Shown: one piece after another, positions 25,141 through 34,310 of the stretch
Position numbering within the stretch: position 1 is the stretch's first letter
Layout of the letters: each line of letters begins with the position of its first letter
Source of the DNA: an uncultured Kocuria sp.
GTDB taxonomy: Bacteria > Actinomycetota > Actinomycetes > Actinomycetales > Micrococcaceae
Direction: 5' to 3'
DNA: 64,000 nucleotides
NCBI RefSeq assembly: GCF_947500125.1
Contig: NZ_CANMRA010000014.1
Coordinates: forward strand, 44,028 to 108,027
Made by a program: the position numbers and the translations under genes
The notes under the pieces: model-generated
Seen by the model: only the letters and a program-made list of their open reading frames with translations
Database searches by the model: none
What the model was told of the DNA's origin: nothing

Positions 25141-25494
25141 ATGTCCATCCTGTCGAAGGCGATCGGCGACAAGCGGCAGTACCGGCAGTACCGGGCACGC
25201 GTGGCACAGCTCCCGGCGAACTATCGCGGCGCGGTCGAGGCGCTGGAGCGGTACCTGACGTACTCCCGCTCGTGGAGCAGCGAGGGCCTGATGTCGATGC
25301 TGGAGGACCTTCTCGATCTGTTCGAGCAGAGCGCGGCGAGCGGCACCCCGATCCGCGGCGTCGTCGGCGACGACCCCGTGGAGTTCGCCGAGACGTTCCT
25401 GCGGACCTACTCGGACGGCGACTGGCTGAGCAAGGAGCGGCGGCGGTTGACCGACGCCATCGCGCAGGCCGAGAGCGGCGAGGGCGCGCGCTGA
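25141..25494 (+). CDS. DUF1048 family protein
   Basis: A 117-residue mostly helical, soluble protein of the DUF1048 family, which is usually encoded next to PadR regulators. KRQYRQYRARVAQLP and LPANYRGAVEALERYLTYS are the conserved helices, and VGDDPVEFAETFLRTYS the C-terminal one. Role is not established; it may be a regulator partner. Usual neighbouring transporter genes are absent. It follows padR by 2 nt with GGAGG in the end of that gene. Confidence 0.88.
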   Translation: MSILSKAIGDKRQYRQYRARVAQLPANYRGAVEALERYLTYSRSWSSEGLMSMLEDLLDLFEQSAASGTPIRGVVGDDPVEFAETFLRTYSDGDWLSKERRRLTDAIAQAESGEGAR

Positions 25495-25556
25495 CGGCGC
25501 CCCGGCGCGCCCTGGTGGCCCGTGTGCAGCACCCCGCACCGGCCCTCGCGCCGGAC

Positions 25557-25620
25557 GAGGACACCGCGCCCCCCGGCACCCCGCCCTGGTGGGCGCGGTG
25601 CCGGTGGGCGCGGTGTCCTC
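25557..25620. terminator. 24-bp hairpin between convergent DUF1048 and amine oxidase genes
   Basis: Arms at 25557-25580 and 25597-25620 pair over 24 bp with one mismatch and a 16-nt loop; it sits 11 nt before the amine oxidase stop and probably terminates both strands. Confidence 0.75.
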
Positions 25621-25631
25621 CCGGGGCGGAC

Positions 25632-27584
25632 TCAGTGGCAGGTGCTGCTGCCGTGCTCCTCGTCCTCGGCGCAGCAGTGCCCGGGCGTGGGCGCGGGGAC
25701 GTCCAGCACCGGCGAGCGGTCGAAGAAGCCCTCCGGGCGCAGCCGGAACCCTACGGTGTCCACCGGCATGATCGGCCAGTCCTCGACCCGCGGGAAGTGG
25801 GTCAGCCCGAAGGTGTGCCAGACGACGATGTCCTCGCCGTCGACGCTGCGGTCCCCGCCGGTCCACTCCGGCAGGCCCCCGTCACCGCTGTGCTGGTTCG
25901 GGAAGTCGCCGGTCGGGTACCGCTCGGCCTCCTCGTACGGGGTCACCCACAGCGCCTTGGTCGCGAAGGTGGCCCGGCGGTGGATCGGGGAGCCCTCGGC
26001 GGCCAGCAGCGTGGGCATGCCCTCCGGGTGCAGCTTGTAGCCGACCGGCTCGCCGAGCCGGTTGTAGGACTCGGCGCTGGAGACCACCCAGGTGCGGCCC
26101 ACGGACATGTCGGCATCCCGCATCGCCTCCTGCTCGCTGGCGAGCACGGTGCGCTTGCGGGTGAAGGCGTTCCCGCGGGGGTTGGACTCGGACACCGGCA
26201 GCCGGACCGCGTCCTCCTCCTCGACCCGGCACGGGTCGCCGTCGAGGGCGAAGTCCAGCCGGGCGGAGAAGAGGTGCTGGTGGAACGGCGCGCCCAGGCC
26301 CGGGGCGATCTCGGAGGCGTAGTCGGTGGGCCCGTCCGGCAGGGACGAGGTGAACACCACGCCGGTGGCCTTCGCCTCGAACTCGATGGTGCCGTCCAGG
26401 TACAGGTACCAGTAGAACCCGTAGTCGTAGTTGCCCACGGTGGTGAAGAAGGAGATCACCAGGCGGCGGTTGCGCCGGGTGTAGGCGACGCCGCTCCACA
26501 GGTCGGTGTGCTTGGCGAGGATGGACCAGTCCTCCTCGTGCATGCAGATGCCGTTCTTGATCTCGCGCGGCTCGCCCCGGCCGGTGACCACCACGGGGGA
26601 CAGGTAGGTGATCTCGCCCAGGCAGTCGCAGCCCAGCTCCAGGGAGTTGGCCCACTGGCCCACGAGGTACTCGCCGGTGTCGAAATAGTTCTGCCAGGAC
26701 CGCACGGGGGAGGGGTCGCCGTAGGGGACCACCATCTCGGCGATGGCGGCCCGGTCGAGGATCCGCCGGGTCTTCCCGGCGTCGTCGAACGCGATGTTGT
26801 GCAGGACCAGTCCTTCGCGCATGTCGAACCCCACGTCCAGGCTCCACTTCTCCCACTCGACGTGGTTGCCGTGGGTGACGGTGAAGGACGGGCCCTCCGG
26901 CTGGGTGATCTCGATCGGCTTCTGGGTGGTGCGCAGCGGCCCGGTGAGCTCCGGGTCGGTGTAGTTGCCGTGCTCCTCGGGGATCCTCATGACGTCGATG
27001 TCCAGGACCTGGTCCACGGCGTGGTTCGTGACGTCCACGTAGGCCACCAGTCCGTCGACGGGGTGGGCCCAGGCCGAGTCCGCCTCGTGCTCCTGCAGGA
27101 AGGCCAGCCCGCGCAGGATCCGCCGGCCCTTCTCCTCCGGGTACTCGAAGACCCCGGCGGACAGGGGCGCCACCCGCACCTGGGCCACGTCCAGGCCGCG
27201 GCGGTCCAGGGCGGCCAGCCACTCGCCGTTCGTGGACAGGATCTGCTCGACCATCTCGAACTCCTCCTCGAGCACGGGCAGCTCGCCGCTGACCTCGGTG
27301 TCGAGCTCGACGACGGACTCGATCCGCCGGTCGGTGGTGGAGACGACGGCGTCCTTGGGCCGGCCGCCGTCGACGTCGAGCAGGAAAACGCGGAACCGCC
27401 GGTTTACGGGGGCGTCCGCAGGGGTGCCCCGGGCCGGCTCCACCAGTCCGAGGTAGGCCATGCGGGCGGACTCCGGGAAGTGCCCGGCCTCTTCCAGGAC
27501 AGCCCGGACGGTGCTGACCTCCTCGGGGGTCTGCAGCGCATAGGCGCCGATCTCGGCGGTGGTGCGGGTGTCGGCGAGGGACAT
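25632..27584 (-). CDS. Copper amine oxidase (primary-amine oxidase)
   Basis: A 650-residue topaquinone-dependent enzyme close in length and numbering to Arthrobacter phenylethylamine/histamine oxidases. The TPQ precursor is Tyr386 in NYDY, the catalytic base Asp302 is in [10 protein letters not shown], and the copper ligands are His435 and His437 (FHQHLF) and His596 ([10 protein letters not shown]). It oxidises a primary amine to an aldehyde, ammonia and H2O2; the substrate may be phenethylamine, tyramine or histamine. No signal peptide is present, as in Arthrobacter enzymes. ATG 27584 has AAAGGA upstream. Extra C-terminal CC and C residues could be metal ligands. The divergent TetR gene is its likely regulator. 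Confidence 0.95.
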   Translation of the reverse strand: MSLADTRTTAEIGAYALQTPEEVSTVRAVLEEAGHFPESARMAYLGLVEPARGTPADAPVNRRFRVFLLDVDGGRPKDAVVSTTDRRIESVVELDTEVSGELPVLEEEFEMVEQILSTNGEWLAALDRRGLDVAQVRVAPLSAGVFEYPEEKGRRILRGLAFLQEHEADSAWAHPVDGLVAYVDVTNHAVDQVLDIDVMRIPEEHGNYTDPELTGPLRTTQKPIEITQPEGPSFTVTHGNHVEWEKWSLDVGFDMREGLVLHNIAFDDAGKTRRILDRAAIAEMVVPYGDPSPVRSWQNYFDTGEYLVGQWANSLELGCDCLGEITYLSPVVVTGRGEPREIKNGICMHEEDWSILAKHTDLWSGVAYTRRNRRLVISFFTTVGNYDYGFYWYLYLDGTIEFEAKATGVVFTSSLPDGPTDYASEIAPGLGAPFHQHLFSARLDFALDGDPCRVEEEDAVRLPVSESNPRGNAFTRKRTVLASEQEAMRDADMSVGRTWVVSSAESYNRLGEPVGYKLHPEGMPTLLAAEGSPIHRRATFATKALWVTPYEEAERYPTGDFPNQHSGDGGLPEWTGGDRSVDGEDIVVWHTFGLTHFPRVEDWPIMPVDTVGFRLRPEGFFDRSPVLDVPAPTPGHCCAEDEEHGSSTCH

Positions 27585-27659
27585 CTCGGGTCCTTTCGTG
27601 GGGTGCAGGGCAGATGAGGGACGACGACGCCGTATGGCGTGATCCGGGTCACTTTTACG

Positions 27660-27673
27660 TCTACTGTTGTAGA
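27660..27673. promoter_or_regulatory. Palindrome TCTACTGTTGTAGA, candidate TetR operator
   Basis: A perfect 5+5 dyad around TGTT lies in the AT-rich middle of the 185-bp gap between the divergent amine oxidase and TetR genes. A second imperfect dyad, GAGAA-N7-TTCTC, follows at about 27672-27688. Their position fits repression of both promoters. Confidence 0.5.
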
Positions 27674-27769
27674 GAATAGAATTTTCTCCCCGGCCTGACA
27701 AGACCCCCGTCCGGCCCCGGGCACGACGCCGGTGCCAGAATGGGGCGTGCAGGGAAAGGAGCCCACCCG

Positions 27770-28390
27770 ATGCCCAAGGTGGTGGATCACGCGGCGCGGC
27801 GCCGGGAACTGGTCCAGGCGACCTGGCGCATCATCGCCCGGAACGGACTCTCGGGGGCGACGATGCGCGAGATCGCGGCCGAGGCCGGCTATGCCAACGG
27901 CGCGCTGAAGCCCTACTTCGCCACCAAGGCCGACCTGATCGAGGCCACCTACGCCTACGTCTTCGACCGCACGAACGACCGGGTCGCCCGGGCCGTGGTC
28001 GGGCTCACCGGACTGGCCGCGCTGGAGGCCTTCTGCCGGCAGGTGCTCCCGCTGGACGCCGTGCGGCTGGACGAGGCCCGCGTGGTCATCCCGTTCTGGC
28101 AGGAGGCGGCCCAGGACGCCGGCCGGGCGGAGCTCAACAACCGCTCCATGGCGCAGTGGCGGGCGTCGATGGCCGGATGGCTGGTGCAGGCCCGGACCGC
28201 CGGCGACCTGGCTCCCCGGGTCGACGTCCCGACCTCGGTGGAGGTCCTGCTGACCTTCCTGCTCGGCGCCCAGATCACCGCCGCCCTGGACCCGGCCATC
28301 GGCTCCCCCCGCCGCTTGGAGCAGCAGCTGCAGGCCCAGCTGGAGCTGCTGCGGGCGCACCCCGGCGCAGCGGTGCCGGGCACCGGCTGA
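27770..28390 (+). CDS. TetR-family transcriptional regulator
   Basis: A 206-residue TetR regulator beginning at ATG 27770 (AAAGGA 9 nt upstream). The helix-turn-helix is in residues 10-50, with [22 protein letters not shown] as recognition region (core [15 protein letters not shown]). The long C-terminal domain is hydrophobic and Ala-rich, as in BetI-like regulators (PF13977 type ending [16 protein letters not shown]). As divergent neighbour of the amine oxidase it probably senses an amine, its aldehyde or acid product. The ending is Pro/Gly-rich. Confidence 0.92.
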   Translation: MPKVVDHAARRRELVQATWRIIARNGLSGATMREIAAEAGYANGALKPYFATKADLIEATYAYVFDRTNDRVARAVVGLTGLAALEAFCRQVLPLDAVRLDEARVVIPFWQEAAQDAGRAELNNRSMAQWRASMAGWLVQARTAGDLAPRVDVPTSVEVLLTFLLGAQITAALDPAIGSPRRLEQQLQAQLELLRAHPGAAVPGTG

Positions 28391-28469
28391 CCCGGCGCCC
28401 CGCGCGGACCCGGCCCGGCCGGCGGTCCCGGGCTCCCGGTCCCGGGCGTCCGGGGCCGGCTCCGAGAAC

Positions 28470-28475
28470 TACCCT
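28470..28475 (+). promoter_or_regulatory. Leaderless -10 box (TACCCT)
   Basis: TACCCT ends six nucleotides before ATG 28482 of the CPBP protease gene; no ribosome site precedes that ATG. This is the leaderless promoter arrangement. Confidence 0.45.
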
Positions 28476-28481
28476 GTGGAC

Positions 28482-29552
28482 ATGACCTCGCACCCTCCCC
28501 GGCGGCCGGCTCCCTGGCAGCCCGACGTCTCTCCCGCGAACGTCCCCGGGGGACCGGGGCATCTCGCCCCGCCCGCCGGGTGGCCGGGGGCGCCCGCCCC
28601 GTTCCCGGGGCGCCCGGGAGGCGCCGTTCCGCCCGCCGCCCGTCCGACGGCGACGGCGCCGCTCACCCACGCGGAGTTCTACCGCACACCCCGGAACCGC
28701 TGGTGGAAGGGGCTGCTCAGCATCCTGGTCCTCGGCGCGGCGATCGCGCTGTTCTCGATCGCGCTGTCCCTCCTCGGCACGCTGGTCGACCTGCTGCTGG
28801 GCAGCACGACCCTGGAGGAGCTGGGGCGCGGGCAGATCACCCTGACGCCGGTGCTGCTGCTGGCGACCAACCTGTCGCTGATCGCCTCGGCCGCCGTCGC
28901 GGTGCTCCTGCACCGGTATCTGCACCGGCAGCCGGTCGGCACGCTCCACTCGGTGGCGGGCCGTTTCCGGTGGGACTGGCTGGGGAGGGCGTCCGTCGTC
29001 GTCGTCCCGCTGTTCGTGGCCTACGTGGCGGTCATCGTCCTCGTGGAGACCCCGGGCCCCGTCGTCCTGGACGCCACCGCCTGGGCCTTCCTCGCGATCG
29101 TCCTGCTGACCACGCCCCTGCAGGCGGCGTCCGAGGAGTACATCTTCCGCGGCGTGATCCAGCGCGCGGCCGGCTCCTGGGTCTCCGGGGCCGTGCCGTC
29201 CTTCGTGCTCGGCACCCTGGTGAGCGCCGTGCTGTTCTCCCTCGCGCACTTCGCCACGGACGGGTGGCTGATCGCCTACTACCTGGTCTTCGGGATCGCG
29301 ATGTCGCTGCTGACCCAGCTCACGGGCGGGCTCGAGGCGGCCTCGCTGGTGCACGCGGCGAACAACGTCCTGCTCTTCCTCGTCTCCGCCACCACGGGAC
29401 AGATGAGCGAGGGGATGGACCGCTCCGCGGGCGTGGGCGGCCCGTTCATGCTGGCGCCGATGCTCGTCATCGCCGCGGTGGCCGCCGTCCTGATCCTGCT
29501 CGCCCGGCGGCGGGGACTGCAGCGCCGTGCCGTTCCGCCGGCGACCGCCTGA
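28482..29552 (+). CDS. CPBP-family intramembrane metalloprotease
   Basis: A 356-residue membrane protease. The first 60 residues are Pro/Gly-rich and unstructured; about eight TM segments follow. Active-site motifs are complete: Glu218-Glu219 and Arg223 (SEEYIFRG), FSLAHF with His256, and HAANN with His291 and Asn295. CPBP proteases (CAAX-processing, Abi) cleave within membranes; some act in bacteriocin self-immunity, others in cell-envelope maintenance. Only the fold is secure. The gene begins with ATG 28482 downstream of a leaderless promoter. Confidence 0.9.
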   Translation: MTSHPPRRPAPWQPDVSPANVPGGPGHLAPPAGWPGAPAPFPGRPGGAVPPAARPTATAPLTHAEFYRTPRNRWWKGLLSILVLGAAIALFSIALSLLGTLVDLLLGSTTLEELGRGQITLTPVLLLATNLSLIASAAVAVLLHRYLHRQPVGTLHSVAGRFRWDWLGRASVVVVPLFVAYVAVIVLVETPGPVVLDATAWAFLAIVLLTTPLQAASEEYIFRGVIQRAAGSWVSGAVPSFVLGTLVSAVLFSLAHFATDGWLIAYYLVFGIAMSLLTQLTGGLEAASLVHAANNVLLFLVSATTGQMSEGMDRSAGVGGPFMLAPMLVIAAVAAVLILLARRRGLQRRAVPPATA

Positions 29553-29579
29553 GGCCGCTCCGCCGGCCGCGGAGAAGCG

Positions 29580-29606
29580 GGACCGGTGGGCGGGGCCCAC
29601 CGGTCC
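29580..29606. terminator. 12-bp GC hairpin terminator
   Basis: GGACCGGTGGGC at 29580-29591 pairs perfectly with GCCCACCGGTCC at 29595-29606, with a 3-nt loop, between the CPBP gene and the convergent small monooxygenase-like gene. Confidence 0.7.
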
Positions 29607-29618
29607 GGGTGCGGCAGG

Positions 29619-29915
29619 CTAGAGCTCGCGGTCCTCCACGACGTCGAGGTCGCGGAACACGGGCTCCCCGTCCATGAGTTCGCGCAGCTTCCCGGCGTAC
29701 TCCTGGGTCTGCGGGAGCTCGGAGTTCTCCATGGCGGACTCGTAGGAGTCGAAGAAGACGATCTCGCAGTATCGTTTCGGGTCGTTGCGGTCCGTTGTCG
29801 TGAGGACGCGGCGAGCCGTGCGGTTCCCCTCGGAAGCTCGCTCCCACTCCGCGTAGACCTCGGCCACCTCCTCCGGCTTCGAGGTGGTGTATTCGATCAG
29901 CTGGATGAAGGCCAT
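29619..29915 (-). CDS. ABM-fold small protein (antibiotic-biosynthesis-monooxygenase-like)
   Basis: A 98-residue protein with the alternation of a ferredoxin-like ABM fold: FIQLIEYTTSKPEEVAEVYAEW (quoted core QLIEYTTSKPEEV), VLTTTDRNDPKRYCEIVFFDSYES, then a C-terminal helix and strand. Catalytic residues of true ABM monooxygenases are not identifiable. The start is ATG 29915 because AAGGAG lies 8 nt upstream; an overlapping GTG 3 nt earlier is possible. Function unknown; related proteins are often stress-linked or modify quinones. Confidence 0.75.
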   Translation of the reverse strand: MAFIQLIEYTTSKPEEVAEVYAEWERASEGNRTARRVLTTTDRNDPKRYCEIVFFDSYESAMENSELPQTQEYAGKLRELMDGEPVFRDLDVVEDREL

Positions 29916-30039
29916 CACGCACGCTCCTTGGAAGGTGACCCCGCCCGGGCCACCAGTCTAGGCCGGGTCGGCCGGGGCACCCCGGGTGGCGGGCAGATGA
30001 CGGGGCCGAGCTGCGACCTCGGGCAGGCGGCGGACAGCG

Positions 30040-31596
30040 CTACTGGGCGGCGTCCTCGCCGGCCCAGGCCTCCGAGTAGAACTGCGGGGAGCGGGAGTCC
30101 AGCAGCTCGGCGTACAGATCGGGCTCCAGGGCCTGCGCCGAACCGTCCGGGACCGTCGGGGCGAGGGCGGACACGCCCAGCCCGGCCGCGCGATCCTGCA
30201 GGGTCAGACCGGCGGCCTCCAGGATCGTGGGGTACATGTTCAGCTGGTCCACGCCGGGGCGCAGCGTGCTGTTCTCGTCCGTGCCCGGGATCCAGACCCG
30301 GTTGAAGATGGTGCGGTTGGTGTGGAAGTCCAGCTGCTCGTGGAAGGCGTCGCCGGCGCTCATGTGCTTGAGGTGGTCGCCCATGATCACCACGGCGGTG
30401 TCCTCGAGGTAGCCCTTCTCCTCCATGTGCTCCACGAATCCGGCGACCTGGGTCATGGAGCAGGAGAACGCGGAGGTGACCTCGTTCCGCGTGTCCACGG
30501 TGCAGTAGTCGTAGATGTGCACCGGTTCGTGGGTGTCCAGCGTCAGCACGGAGAGGTTGAACGGCCGGCCGGTGTCCTCCGCCTCGGCGTGCAGCTCGTC
30601 GATCTCGTCCTTGGCGTGGGCCATGAGGCGTCCGTCGCTCAGACCCCAGTCGCCGCGGAAGTTCTTCTCCGGCTCGCCGGCGGCGCGCCAGTCGGAGAGG
30701 TCCTTCACCTCGGAGTAGCCGTGGCTGTTCAGGAAGGTGTCCTTCGCGGCGAAGGAGGCGTTGGCGCCGCCCAGGAAGACGCTGCGGTAGCCGTGCTCGT
30801 CCAGGACGTCGCCCAGGCAGGTGGACCCGCCCAGGTAGGTGTCGACGTCGCCGCCGAGCTCGTTGAGGGCGCCGCTGCCCGCGGCGGTGCCCACGCCCTT
30901 CAGGGGGACGCCGCACTGCGTGGAGATGAGGCCGGCCATGGTCCAGCCCCCGCCCCGGTACTGCTGGAAGTCGGCCACGCTCTGCCAGCCGTCCGAGGCC
31001 TCGGTGACGTCCTTGAGCGGAGCGAACGCGTCCTTCTCGAAGAGCTGGTCGTCCGCGAGGGTGGCCTCGCCGGACTCGAGGTAGATCAGCACCAGGTTCC
31101 GCTTCTGCTCGTCGCCGGTGACGGTCAGCTCCACGTAGTAGTCGCTGACGTCGTAGGCGGAGTTCCCCGCCCTGATGTAGGCCCCCACGCCCACCGTGGT
31201 GGCGAAGGCCGTGGTGCCGCCGACGACCACGGCGCCCACCAGGGCGGTGGAGACCGTGCGCATGACCCACGGCGAGCGACGCGGACGCAGATCCTCGCCG
31301 CTGCGGCGGCGCGTGCGGCGCCGGGAGTGCTGCCACAGGGCGATCCCAGCGGTGATGAGCAGGGGCAGGACGCCGACCCCCAGGACGCCCATCCAGACGA
31401 TGGGGCCGCCCCCGCCGTCCAGCTCCACGGAGACGAGGTTCAGGAGCATCTGGCCCACGGAGATCTCGCCCCAGTAGTACCGGATGCCGGCGGCAGCGAT
31501 GAGCAGCGCGAGCCCCGCCCAGATCAGGACGTAGACCAGGAGGTGTCCCAGGACAGCGCCGACCCGGCGGATCACGTGCAGATTCCGGCCGGACAT
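30040..31596 (-). CDS. LTA-synthase-like sulfatase-family phosphoglycerol transferase
   Basis: A 518-residue membrane-anchored extracellular sulfatase-fold enzyme. Three N-terminal TM helices (about residues 11-38, 66-87, 113-137) lead to the alkaline-phosphatase/sulfatase domain: LVLIYLESGEATL with a metal-binding Glu174, GGGWTMAGLISTQCGVPLKG where Thr219 would be the nucleophile (core WTMAGLISTQCG), LDTHEPVH and MGDHLKHM for the second metal. Such enzymes add glycerol-phosphate or phosphoethanolamine to cell-wall polymers or glycolipids. It starts at ATG 31596 with GAGGTGG upstream. Actinobacterial use is unclear; lipomannan or glycolipid decoration is a reasonable guess. Confidence 0.88.
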   Translation of the reverse strand: MSGRNLHVIRRVGAVLGHLLVYVLIWAGLALLIAAAGIRYYWGEISVGQMLLNLVSVELDGGGGPIVWMGVLGVGVLPLLITAGIALWQHSRRRTRRRSGEDLRPRRSPWVMRTVSTALVGAVVVGGTTAFATTVGVGAYIRAGNSAYDVSDYYVELTVTGDEQKRNLVLIYLESGEATLADDQLFEKDAFAPLKDVTEASDGWQSVADFQQYRGGGWTMAGLISTQCGVPLKGVGTAAGSGALNELGGDVDTYLGGSTCLGDVLDEHGYRSVFLGGANASFAAKDTFLNSHGYSEVKDLSDWRAAGEPEKNFRGDWGLSDGRLMAHAKDEIDELHAEAEDTGRPFNLSVLTLDTHEPVHIYDYCTVDTRNEVTSAFSCSMTQVAGFVEHMEEKGYLEDTAVVIMGDHLKHMSAGDAFHEQLDFHTNRTIFNRVWIPGTDENSTLRPGVDQLNMYPTILEAAGLTLQDRAAGLGVSALAPTVPDGSAQALEPDLYAELLDSRSPQFYSEAWAGEDAAQ

Positions 31597-31913
31597 GGCA
31601 CCACCTCGCGTTCCCGATGCCCGCGCGTCCGCCGAACACCCTGGACATCCCACCCGTTCCCGGGCCCGTAGAAACTTAGTACCGCTACGTTACCCGTTCA
31701 ACCCTGGTTCACCTGTGAGCGACGAGCTGTTCACCCGAGCATGGACCGCGCGACCGTCGGCGTGGTGCGGGGGCCCCGACGGGTTCCGGAGGCCGCCGCA
31801 CCGAGCAGGAGCCGTCGGACCAGGGGATCCCTCGGCCATGGTCGACGAGGAACGGGCCGGGCAGCAGGTACCGTGAACGGCGTCACACCCGTGCACCGAT
31901 TCCGGAGGTCGTC
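31597..31913. other. 317-bp divergent promoter region
   Basis: Lies between the leftward sulfatase and the rightward alcohol dehydrogenase. No gene was seen. The right end carries GGTACCGT a few tens of bases before GTG 31914 and the left end is AT-richer near 31670-31690; they may hold the two promoters but no boxes are clear. Confidence 0.45.
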
Positions 31914-33029
31914 GTGAAGATTCGTGGAGCTGTCCTGGAGACCATGGAGGCCTCCGCCCCGTACGCCGAGTCGCAGCCGTTGCGCGTCGAGGAGCTCGAG
32001 CTCGGCGAGCCCGGGCCCACCGAGCTGCGGGTGCGGATCACCGCCGCCGGGGTGTGCCACTCCGACCTCTCCGTGGTCAACGGCAACCGGCCGCGGCCCC
32101 TGCCGATGCTGCTGGGGCACGAGGCGGCCGGCGTCGTCGAGCACATGGGCGCGGAGGTCACCGACCTGGAGGTCGGCCAGCACGTGGTCATGGCGTTCCT
32201 GCCGCGCTGCGGCGAGTGCGCCGCCTGCAAGACCGAGGGGCTGCTGCCGTGCACGGTCGGCTCGAAGGCCAACGCCTCGGGCACCCTGATCGAGGGCTCG
32301 ATGCACCTGCGCTCCGAGACCCGCGGCAACGTCTACCACCACCTGGGGGTCTCCGGGTTCGCCACGCACGCCGTGGTGGACCGGCGTTCCGTGGTGCCCG
32401 TGGGCGAGGACGTCCCGGCCGCGATCGCGGCCGTCATGGGCTGCGCGGTGCTCACCGGGGGAGGGGCCGTCATCAACGCGGCGCAGGCCGTCCCCGACGA
32501 CGCCGTGGCCGTGGTCGGCCTCGGCGGCGTGGGACTCGCCGCGGTGCTGGTCGCCAAGGCCGTGGGCTGCCGCCGGGTGATCGCCGTGGACGCCCTGGCC
32601 GAGAAGCTGGAGCTGGCGAAGGAGTTCGGCGCGGACGAGGTGCTCACCCCGGACGAGCTCGTGGCGCTCGAGGACAAGCCGCGCGTGGTGATCGAGGCCG
32701 CCGGGCACCCCCGCGCCTTCGAGACCGCGTTCAACGCCACGGCCGTGGGCGGCGTGACCGTCACCGTGGGCCTGCCGGCGCCGGGAGCGATGTCCCAGAT
32801 CGAGCCGCTGAAGATCACGGCCGAGGCCCGCCAGATCATCGGCAGCTATCTCGGCTCCGCCGTGCCGGCGGTGGACATCCCCAAGTACGAGCAGATGTGG
32901 CGAGACGGCGTGCTGCCCCTGGAGAAGCTGATCACCTTCCACATCACGCTGGATCAGATCAACGAGGCGATGGACGAGCTGGACGCGGGGCGGGCGGTGC
33001 GGCAGGTGATTGAGTTCCCAGATGCATGA
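31914..33029 (+). CDS. Zinc-dependent alcohol dehydrogenase (MDR family)
   Basis: A 371-residue medium-chain dehydrogenase/reductase. It starts at GTG 31914 with GGAGG 8 nt upstream. AAGVCHSDLS (catalytic-Zn Cys), GHEAAGVVEHMG (catalytic-Zn His/Glu) and CGECAACKTEGLLPC (four structural-Zn Cys) are all present, and VVGLGGVGLAAVL is the NAD motif. The layout resembles Rhodococcus and Arthrobacter alcohol/mycothiol-type dehydrogenases of 360-370 residues. Substrate unknown. Its stop overlaps a 12-bp inverted repeat that forms the left edge of an AT-richer island. Confidence 0.93.
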   Translation: MKIRGAVLETMEASAPYAESQPLRVEELELGEPGPTELRVRITAAGVCHSDLSVVNGNRPRPLPMLLGHEAAGVVEHMGAEVTDLEVGQHVVMAFLPRCGECAACKTEGLLPCTVGSKANASGTLIEGSMHLRSETRGNVYHHLGVSGFATHAVVDRRSVVPVGEDVPAAIAAVMGCAVLTGGGAVINAAQAVPDDAVAVVGLGGVGLAAVLVAKAVGCRRVIAVDALAEKLELAKEFGADEVLTPDELVALEDKPRVVIEAAGHPRAFETAFNATAVGGVTVTVGLPAPGAMSQIEPLKITAEARQIIGSYLGSAVPAVDIPKYEQMWRDGVLPLEKLITFHITLDQINEAMDELDAGRAVRQVIEFPDA

Positions 33030-33076
33030 AGCAAGTGCCGTGGCATGATCCTCTGGGGGAATCCTGCTTCATGCAT
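33022..33076. terminator. 12-bp inverted repeat overlapping the alcohol dehydrogenase stop
   Basis: ATGCATGAAGCA at 33022-33033 pairs perfectly with TGCTTCATGCAT at 33065-33076 with a 31-nt loop. It may be a terminator; being at the edge of the AT-richer island, it could also be a remnant of an insertion site. Confidence 0.5.
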
Positions 33077-33119
33077 GACGACGCGCGAGTCCTTCAGCAC
33101 CAAGGAGGAACCGGCACCA

Positions 33120-33125
33120 TAGACT
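33120..33125 (+). promoter_or_regulatory. Leaderless -10 box (TAGACT) for HNH gene
   Basis: TAGACT ends six nucleotides before ATG 33132. An AAGGAGG sequence at 33102-33108 is too far upstream to serve this ATG, so leaderless initiation is more likely. Confidence 0.45.
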
Positions 33126-33131
33126 CCGTTT

Positions 33132-34076
33132 ATGGTTGCTCCCCCACGCATGACGTTTGAAGATGAGATGCAGTTCCGTCAGGCGGCCATGGAGTGGTTG
33201 GCTATGCGCACCAATGATGGCGCCGATTCAATGTACTTCCGGGATATTGAAGAATTTGAATACGAAGGTGCGCGAATTCCGCTTCGGAACCGCTATAAGG
33301 GCATTTGGAAGCCGGCGACCTTCGGAGCTGCACTTTCGTTCACAACGAAGTATACGAAACCGGGCAAGCAGCGACCCTACGAGGACGCCGTAGGCGGAGA
33401 TGGCTTGATGCGCTACAAATGGCGTGATGGCGGACCGGACATCCCTGACAATCGCGCCCTACGGGCGGCCATGGAGGCGGGGTTGCCCCTAATCTGGTTT
33501 TATGGCGTCGCGGAAGGTTTTTATCAGGCCGTATTCCCGGTCTTCCTTGTGGGCGAAGAAGCTGATGAACAACAGTTCATGGTCGAAGTCGCTGATATGG
33601 ACCATCTATCCAGGGAAGGGCAAATTTTTTCCGAGGGACCCTCTCTTAGCGTGATAGAGAAGCGCTATGCCGCGCGTATGGCTCGCCAACGACTTCACCA
33701 GCCCGTATTTCGTTCTATGGTCATGAGGGCCTACGACGAACACTGTGCCGTTTGTGCCCTGCACCACGTGGAGTTATTGGATGCCGCTCACATCCTGCCG
33801 GACGCTCATGAGGACGGCATCGCCGCTGTGACGAACGGACTATCTTTGTGCAAGATCCACCACTCCGCCTATGATAGAAAATTCATGGGAATCCGCCCGG
33901 ACTACGTCGTAGAAATCCGAGCAGATCTGCTAAATGAAGTCGACGGACCCATGTTGCGTCATGGCTTGCAGGAGCGTCACGGGCGGCGTCTATTGGTAAT
34001 CCCACAAAGGCGAAGCGAACAACCTTCGAGCGCCCTCTTAGAAAGGGCATACAGCAGATTCTGTGAAGCGGCTTAG
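33132..34076 (+). CDS. HNH endonuclease with N-terminal unknown domain
   Basis: A 314-residue protein of the AT-richer island. Residues 1 to 180 form a domain with IPLRNRYKGIWKP, ALSFTTKYTKPG, DNRALRAAMEAGLPLIWFYG and YQAVFPVFLVG, a layout seen in restriction-type HNH proteins where it reads modified or target DNA, but I cannot name the domain. The C-terminal HNH (residues 200-260) has Cys205, Cys208, His220 (DAAHILP), Asn235 and Cys240/His243 (NGLSLCKIHH). It may be a modification-dependent or stand-alone restriction nuclease. No methylase is adjacent. ATG 33132 follows the leaderless box; ATG 33150 is alternative. Codon usage is clearly less GC-rich than its neighbours, indicating transfer. 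Confidence 0.85.
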   Translation: MVAPPRMTFEDEMQFRQAAMEWLAMRTNDGADSMYFRDIEEFEYEGARIPLRNRYKGIWKPATFGAALSFTTKYTKPGKQRPYEDAVGGDGLMRYKWRDGGPDIPDNRALRAAMEAGLPLIWFYGVAEGFYQAVFPVFLVGEEADEQQFMVEVADMDHLSREGQIFSEGPSLSVIEKRYAARMARQRLHQPVFRSMVMRAYDEHCAVCALHHVELLDAAHILPDAHEDGIAAVTNGLSLCKIHHSAYDRKFMGIRPDYVVEIRADLLNEVDGPMLRHGLQERHGRRLLVIPQRRSEQPSSALLERAYSRFCEAA

Positions 34077-34310
34077 AAGCGAATCTGCCGGCACGCCATT
34101 AAGCATCGGTCCTAACGTGTGGATGCTTCAACTAAAATGCGTGAGATTGCCTTGACAGTCCTCTGTTTCAAGCATTTCGACGAACAGACGAAATTCAATT
34201 AGGACGCACTAAATAACATGACTAGCTTTAAAAAATTATCGAGAGTGTATCCTCATAAATACATATGCGCGTAGAGCTCGAGTTGTGATAGTGAATTTCC
34301 TCGAATTGGT
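34077..34310. other. AT-rich non-coding stretch
   Basis: About 230 bp of the island with no credible gene. TTGACA occurs at 34152-34157 but no matching -10 was seen. It ends at the left terminal repeat of the decayed IS. Confidence 0.5.
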
